From assembly GCF_001039355.2 (NCBI RefSeq), contig NW_019774114.1:11417-47822 (forward strand): DNA of 36,406 nt. Direction: 5' to 3'. Positions 32,398 through 36,406 of the stretch are shown here, one piece after another (within the stretch, counting starts at the first letter, position 1; the number at the start of each line of letters is the position of its first letter). Position numbers and translations under genes: made by a program. The notes beneath the pieces are model-generated. The model made no database searches. It was not told where the DNA came from and saw only the letters and a program-made list of their open reading frames with translations. This stretch comes from Lingula anatina (lineage: Eukaryota > Brachiopoda > Lingulata > Lingulida > Lingulidae).

Positions 32398-32634
32398 TTA
32401 TGGTTCATGAGCTGATCCTTTATTTTTATATATTGGCTTAATGAGTCCATTAAACCATGCATCTGGTACAATTCCTGAATTAAATACTACTTTTAAAAGT
32501 TTGACATATAATGGTGCCATATGTATAGATGATTTTATGTATTCATTTAGTAATATGTCTGGTCCTGGTGACTTATTATTTCTGAGTAATTTCACAGTAT
32601 TTACAACTTCATTGACCGATATAGGTTCATTCAT
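32398..32634 (-). pseudogene. LINE reverse transcriptase fingers fragment
   Basis: 78 codons starting MNEPISVNEVVNTVKLLRNN and ending at a stop just before NYRPIS in a shifted frame. It contains the conserved KSPGPD turn and the P-D-AW...IKPIYKNKG strand typical of LINE fingers. The true frame is open further upstream to about 32733, where it meets the inserted MITE. Confidence 0.88.
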
Positions 32635-32736
32635 AAATGAACTATCATCAAAGATCTGGTCACTGTCTATAAAAAGTAAATCTTTTTCATCATCAGTATT
32701 AGCATTAACCTTCTTGAAATATTCATAACTAGAAAA

Positions 32737-32994
32737 GCACTAAGAGAGCGCAGACCTCCGCCAAGGCAGCAAAGTCTTCAACCAATCTCGTTTCACCCCT
32801 AAATTTTCTAAATTTTGATTATTGATCCGGATCACCACCAAAAAACTAATCACTTCTAAGTTAACCCATTTCTGACCTACCCTGAATAATTCCATCGAAA
32901 TTCATCCATAACTTTTTGAGTTATGTTGATGACAAACAGACAGACAGACAGACAAACAAACAGGGGTGAAAACATAGCCTCCTTGGCAGAGATA
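32737..32994 (-). mobile_element. Short-TIR MITE-like element, full-length copy nested in the LINE
   Basis: In minus orientation it reads ctctgccaaggaggctatg, then (TGTC)n with TTTG, gttatggatgaatttcgatg, gatccggatca and gactttgctgccttggcgga, then ggtctgcgctctc. The terminal ACCTCYGCCAAGG is inverted at both ends. LINE coding sequence resumes on both sides (VDDF before, YEYFKKVNANTDD after), so the insertion is younger than the LINE. Target duplication is not clear in the T-rich site. Confidence 0.85.
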
Positions 32995-33087
32995 AAAATC
33001 ATCTACACCTAGATCTACTGCACCATCACTACAGGACTTTTTTCCTTTTACATTAAACAATTTCCAATATTCTTTTGGATTTTTACT

Positions 33088-33678
33088 TCACATATTCTTC
33101 ATTTTATTTTGTAATTGGTATCTATAATTAGTAAAAGATTTATCCGCTACAGTTTTATAATGTTTCTGAGCATCAAGAACCCCTTGTTTAAATATAGTGG
33201 ATCCATATTTCTTGTATTTACGATGACAATTACAGTACTCCTTACGTGCGATACGGCACTCATTGCAGAACCACTCTTTATTCTTTTTCAAAGTATATTT
33301 AGTTTTCTTAGCTGAACTCAACAATACTTCAGCTGTCTTTTCAAAAATTGAATCAATTTCCTTTTTCTCCACACTGCCAAGATCCAATCTCTCGATAACA
33401 TTTTGTATATCAATAATACAAGCTAAGTCAATATTTCTATTATATTCGTTGGCTTTATCCTTATGCCATTTTTTAATTCTTTCTGTGTATTCACCCACAT
33501 CTATATTACCCTCTAGTGTACACCTATTAGAGTTCTGTTTGATTATACTGAGGTGGCAAACCAGAGGTAAATGAATATCTGAATAAAGACAGTTAAAATC
33601 TAAAATCTCAAAATATGTGACAAAATTTAAGAAGAAATCAGCATTAAAAATAAAATAATTTACCAACTTGTTCATCAC
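33088..33678 (-). pseudogene. LINE endonuclease tail and linker fragment
   Basis: 196 codons. Residues 8-39 end with LYSDIHLPL, the SDxH catalytic-site motif of APE-type endonucleases. Residues 125-190 form a basic linker. Just upstream another frame reads RVGSDEQVGKL, which in related LINEs lies well before this point, so part of the endonuclease appears deleted. The fragment has no natural ATG; the listed first codon is GTG. Confidence 0.82.
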
Positions 33679-33723
33679 TACCCACTCTTACATTCATTAT
33701 ATATATACAAGCTGTGAGTCTTA

Positions 33724-33949
33724 GAGACCATTCCCACAGATATTAAGAACGATCTATCCCCCTGGGGAGTCTCACTAGATTGCTGTCAGCTTAACCAGCT
33801 TAAATGTCTATCCCGCCTACTGAAAGCTGCAAGGGGGTAATAAACTTTTGTGCGCGCTCAGCTCCAGGAAGCTGACAGCAATTTAGCTTGAACCCCCAGG
33901 GAGTTGGGTCAATTCAGATGGATTGATCTAAATCTGTGGGAACCCAGTA
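33724..33949. mobile_element. TTA-flanked MITE, family A, copy 4
   Basis: A 226-bp element: gagaccattcccacagat is inverted against atctgtgggaacccagta, and ctcactagattgctgtcagc against gctgacagcaatttagc. Flanked by TTA at 33721-33723 and 33950-33952, the cleanest duplication in the family. It abuts the broken 5' end of the LINE. Confidence 0.85.
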
Positions 33950-33952
33950 TTA

Positions 33953-34590
33953 CAAAAGTTTAGTAAATAATTACCGAAGTTGTTAACTGTATTGTCATTG
34001 TACACTGGTCTCTAGTTTATGGACATCTGTTAAATGATCAAAATTTTCACCAAAAGCTATTTAAAAAGTTTTAAAGTCAGGATAGTTAAACTTTTTATTT
34101 ATACCACATACATTTAATGAGAGAATTTTGTGTTCTTGTTATATTTATCACTAGTCGAAGTCCTGTCTTCACTGACAGAGCTACCATTCAGATAAGTGTT
34201 ACTCACTGCTTTAATTTGTTCGGACGACCCCGCCCCCCCCCCCCCCCCCTAGATTCTAGATTTCCGTATTGCCAGCTCGATCTTGGTTTCATATATAACC
34301 CATACGAAAGCAATACGAAAGCGAAACCAGTAAAAGCGATCCCAAGATTTTTAACAAGCTAACTTTTACTGTGCCCTGACACTCAGGGTACCCCCTCACC
34401 ATTTCCTTGTCCTTAAATGACCCACACTTAGCAATGGTTGGCCTATGTTTCCCTGGTGTGTGCGGTGAACCCTTTCAAATTTTATTTCGTAAGAAACTAC
34501 TATAAACGCACCACTTTATTATCAGTACTGGTATAGTGTATGCTTCAGCCTTGACTAACAACAATACTTTATTTTGAAAGTTTATTATTT
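33953..34590. other. Unannotated spacer with a C-run
   Basis: A long C-run near 34231-34248. An 81-codon frame across it (34117-34362) is not called. Confidence 0.5.
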
Positions 34591-35080
34591 TATTTTTTAA
34601 TAAATTTACTGAAATTTCATTATTTTAATATTTTGGATCTTGAGGAAAAAGCCTGATCACTCACTTTTTTGTCTTTTCCAGTCCATCATCTGTCCAATAT
34701 CATCTGCCACAATGGAACGCAATGACTCCAGACTACTACACTGTACTAGCAGGCACAGGACTATACTGCCANTTTATTTTTTTATTTTTCAATAAATTTA
34801 CTGAAATTTCATTATTTTAATATTTTGGATCTTGAGGAAAAAGCCTGATCACTGACTTTTTTGTCTTTTCCAGTCCATCATCTGTCCGTCATCATCTGCC
34901 ACAATGGAACACAATGACTCCAGACTACTACACTGTCCTAGCAGGCACAGGACTATACTGCCAGAATGGAACACAATGACTGCAGACTACTACACTGTAC
35001 TAGGAGGCACAGGGCTATACTGCCACATTGGAACACAATGACTCCAGACTACTACACTGTACTAGCAGCAGTGTATGAAA
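34590..35080 (+). repeat. Duplication and 62-bp array split by N34772
   Basis: aataaatttactg at 34599 and 34791 starts a direct duplication with an offset of 192. Inside it a 62-bp unit (aatggaacacaatgactcc..., then ctatactgcca) occurs once before the N (34711) and three times after it (34903, 34965, 35027). The N sits exactly at a unit end (actgcca|n). Confidence 0.9.
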
Positions 35081-35106
35081 TTCAAGGAAATTACTAGCCA
35101 GACCGC

Positions 35107-35152
35107 CGGGCAGGTAACTTTGAAAAGTTACCAGCCTGGCCATGTAGTTACC
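35107..35152. other. Two competing hairpins
   Basis: ggtaactttgaaaagttacc is a perfect 9-bp stem with GA at the centre. The same left half also pairs as gggcaggtaact with agttacctgccc 12 of 12. The two folds exclude each other. Confidence 0.8.
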
Positions 35153-36028
35153 TGCCCTAGTTATGATAACCCCTAGAGTTAAGAGAGGTATGCTGAGGGG
35201 GTCTAGAATGCATTCTTGGGAGAGTAATTTGGAAATGAAAGGGCAATATCATGCCTTATGCATGGAAATTTAGAAATTGGTTGGAATTTCAACTGAATGA
35301 TACCTTGTCAGTGTTGGATTTAGAGAGGGTCAGGGGGCTCCTGACGCCCCCCTTTTAATTTCTGTAAAAAAACCTCACCTCTTGAAATAAGACTTTCACT
35401 AGTTGAATCATAGTTCTAAACCATACCAAATGGCACCATTCACCATCTAAAATACCAAACATTTTCAGGGCCCTTTAGCGGGCGGGGGAGAGCGGGAGTA
35501 GTCAATTCAGTTTATGTTCACCTTGCAGGCTAGCTCATTTCTTCTTCAATAATTTATTCATACCTTTTATTCCGATTTCGTGATATCACTTGATCATAAT
35601 TTTTGCTTTTCTGTATAGCAACAATATATATATTGTTGTCAAATAAATCGATCTCTGTGCTTACAATAAAGAAAAAAGAATTTAGAACGTAGGGTCCCTT
35701 TGAATATCGCTTTTAAGCTTTAAAAGGCGGCCGAAAATGGTCTTGCACGCTAATGGCCCATAGACAGTCCTGCAGGGCCCCGTATCTCGAAAGCATTGCT
35801 TATTGAGAATAGCTATATATATCACATAGAGGCTACAATATATTATATGGGGCGAGTATGGGCGAGTTATTGGATCGAGATGCTTGCGCTCGGTTGCAAT
35901 GCGTGATACTTTCGAGTTACGGTTTTACAAAAAAATGTTGCCGCTCGACTAATTGCAAATCGAAGTCACCTTTCCATGGATCCCAATTTGTTCTCTTTCG
36001 TTTGGTTCTGTCGTAATCTTTGTTATTA
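35153..36028. other. Unannotated spacer with small palindromes
   Basis: 35329-35346 holds gtcagggggctcctgac (6-bp stem). 35619-35638 is a perfect 20-bp palindrome, caacaatatatatattgttg. No gene called. Confidence 0.5.
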
Positions 36029-36406
36029 TGTACAGACACAGATGTGTCTGTACATATTGCCATCACCTGCGTCTGTCGTCGTCGCCGTCGCCGTCGCCGT
36101 CGTCGCCGTGCACTTTCCTTGTAAACACGATAAGTGGAAGACTTTTTGGCTTTATATTTACAGAGCTGATGAATATTCATAAAATGCAGGTCAAGTTCGA
36201 AAATCAGCATGATCGGGCCATTATTGTAGAAGTTATGCTGTTTTTTCACTTTTCAGCATATATGCAACACTGTAAACACATTTCAACAAAAACCGATAGG
36301 CCTGTTGTCATGAAACTCACAGGAAAAATTGATCTTACTAAAACGCAGGTCAAGTTCGAAAATCGGCATGATCGGGCCACTATTTTAGTAGTTATGCTTT
36401 TTTTTT
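36029..36406 (+). repeat. Composite repeat domain, copy 3 (left end), running off the window
   Basis: It begins with a perfect hairpin TGTACAGACACA-GA-TGTGTCTGTACA (36029-36054), followed by a (GTCGCC)n tract near 36075-36108, gataagtggaagac, and then two 159-bp units (aatcagcat at 36202 and aatcggcat at 36361), the last incomplete. The order hairpin, microsatellite, tandem core matches 995-1470 but is better preserved. The Arg-rich minus ORF (36249-35917) is the microsatellite read backwards. Confidence 0.85.

Larger units (their letters stand above)
31400..33705 (-). mobile_element. APE-type non-LTR retrotransposon (LINE), decayed
   Basis: Reading 5' to 3' on the minus strand: an endonuclease end with LYSDIHLPL (33678 frame, residues 31-39), a Cys/His-bearing linker (WFCNECRIARKEYCNCHRKY), then an in-frame TGA at 33087-33085, KNPKEYWKLFNVKGKK, and the inserted MITE. 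The RT follows: LLRNNKSPGPD with IKPIYKNKG (32634-32398), NYRPISLLSSL (near 32390), ENQ..FRANYSTADNIFT (near 32290), motif A VDFKPAF (Asp21 of the 32236 frame), motif B NGVRQGANLSPLLF, and motif C YADD (residues 133-136). A further frame gives SFKYLGIFISRTGSF (31781-31497), and LIVPLLLYGAEILGYE lies near 31450. Several frameshifts and stops break it. The family looks CR1/L2-like; 5' and 3' ends are not defined. Confidence 0.9.

Noticed and set aside
36029-36054. Helitron 3' terminal hairpin
   Set aside because: Neither strand shows CTRR at the right distance after the hairpin.
35917-36249. 110-codon minus-strand ORF with an Arg-rich stretch
   Set aside because: The Arg run is the (GTCGCC)n microsatellite read in reverse; the rest is repeat sequence.

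Overview
The window is AT-rich nuclear DNA of an animal, most likely a marine invertebrate. The evidence is the absence of long ORFs, candidate exons with GT..AG borders, a decayed APE-type LINE, several MITE families, a tRNA-like SINE head, minisatellites and a hammerhead-ribozyme-like motif. I cannot name the species. Four single-N positions (25355, 27672, 29115, 34772) mark assembly joins. No rRNA gene, intact tRNA gene, CRISPR array or bacterial-style operon is present.

Layout. 1-580 is a 46-bp minisatellite with an inverted first unit. 600-3381 is a decayed tandem-repeat domain, and the same domain recurs at 14800-18236 and at the right edge (36029-36406). 3382-3648 is a short-TIR element. 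4.2-8.9 kb is low-copy sequence with candidate exons at 4249-4341, 4436-4551 and, on the minus strand, 8216-7723; it also carries a 45-bp minisatellite and a hammerhead-like RNA motif (8650-8708, minus). 8.9-12.7 kb is mostly unannotatable, with degenerate duplications. 12.7-20.4 kb holds plus-strand exon-like pieces scattered among repeats. Two of them (18427-18526 and 19932-20044) splice in phase and resemble the C-terminal HEAT region of HEATR3/SYO1. 20.7-22.8 kb is a foldback element with arms of about 345 bp and a possible transposase relic. 23.5-28.2 kb contains a 208-bp MITE with TTA target duplications, a candidate first exon (24408-24527), and two near-identical direct duplications meeting at single Ns. 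28.7-30.8 kb contains a palindromic 60-bp array, a foldback element and smaller repeats. 31.4-33.7 kb is a minus-strand LINE remnant split by a younger MITE. 34.6-35.1 kb is a 62-bp array broken by an N.

How it fits together. There is no coherent pathway here. The window is mainly a graveyard of mobile elements with nested insertions that give relative ages, plus fragments of one or more split genes. The strongest candidates for new biology are the hammerhead-like motif, the foldback element, the recurring composite repeat domain and the in-phase HEAT-like exon pair.
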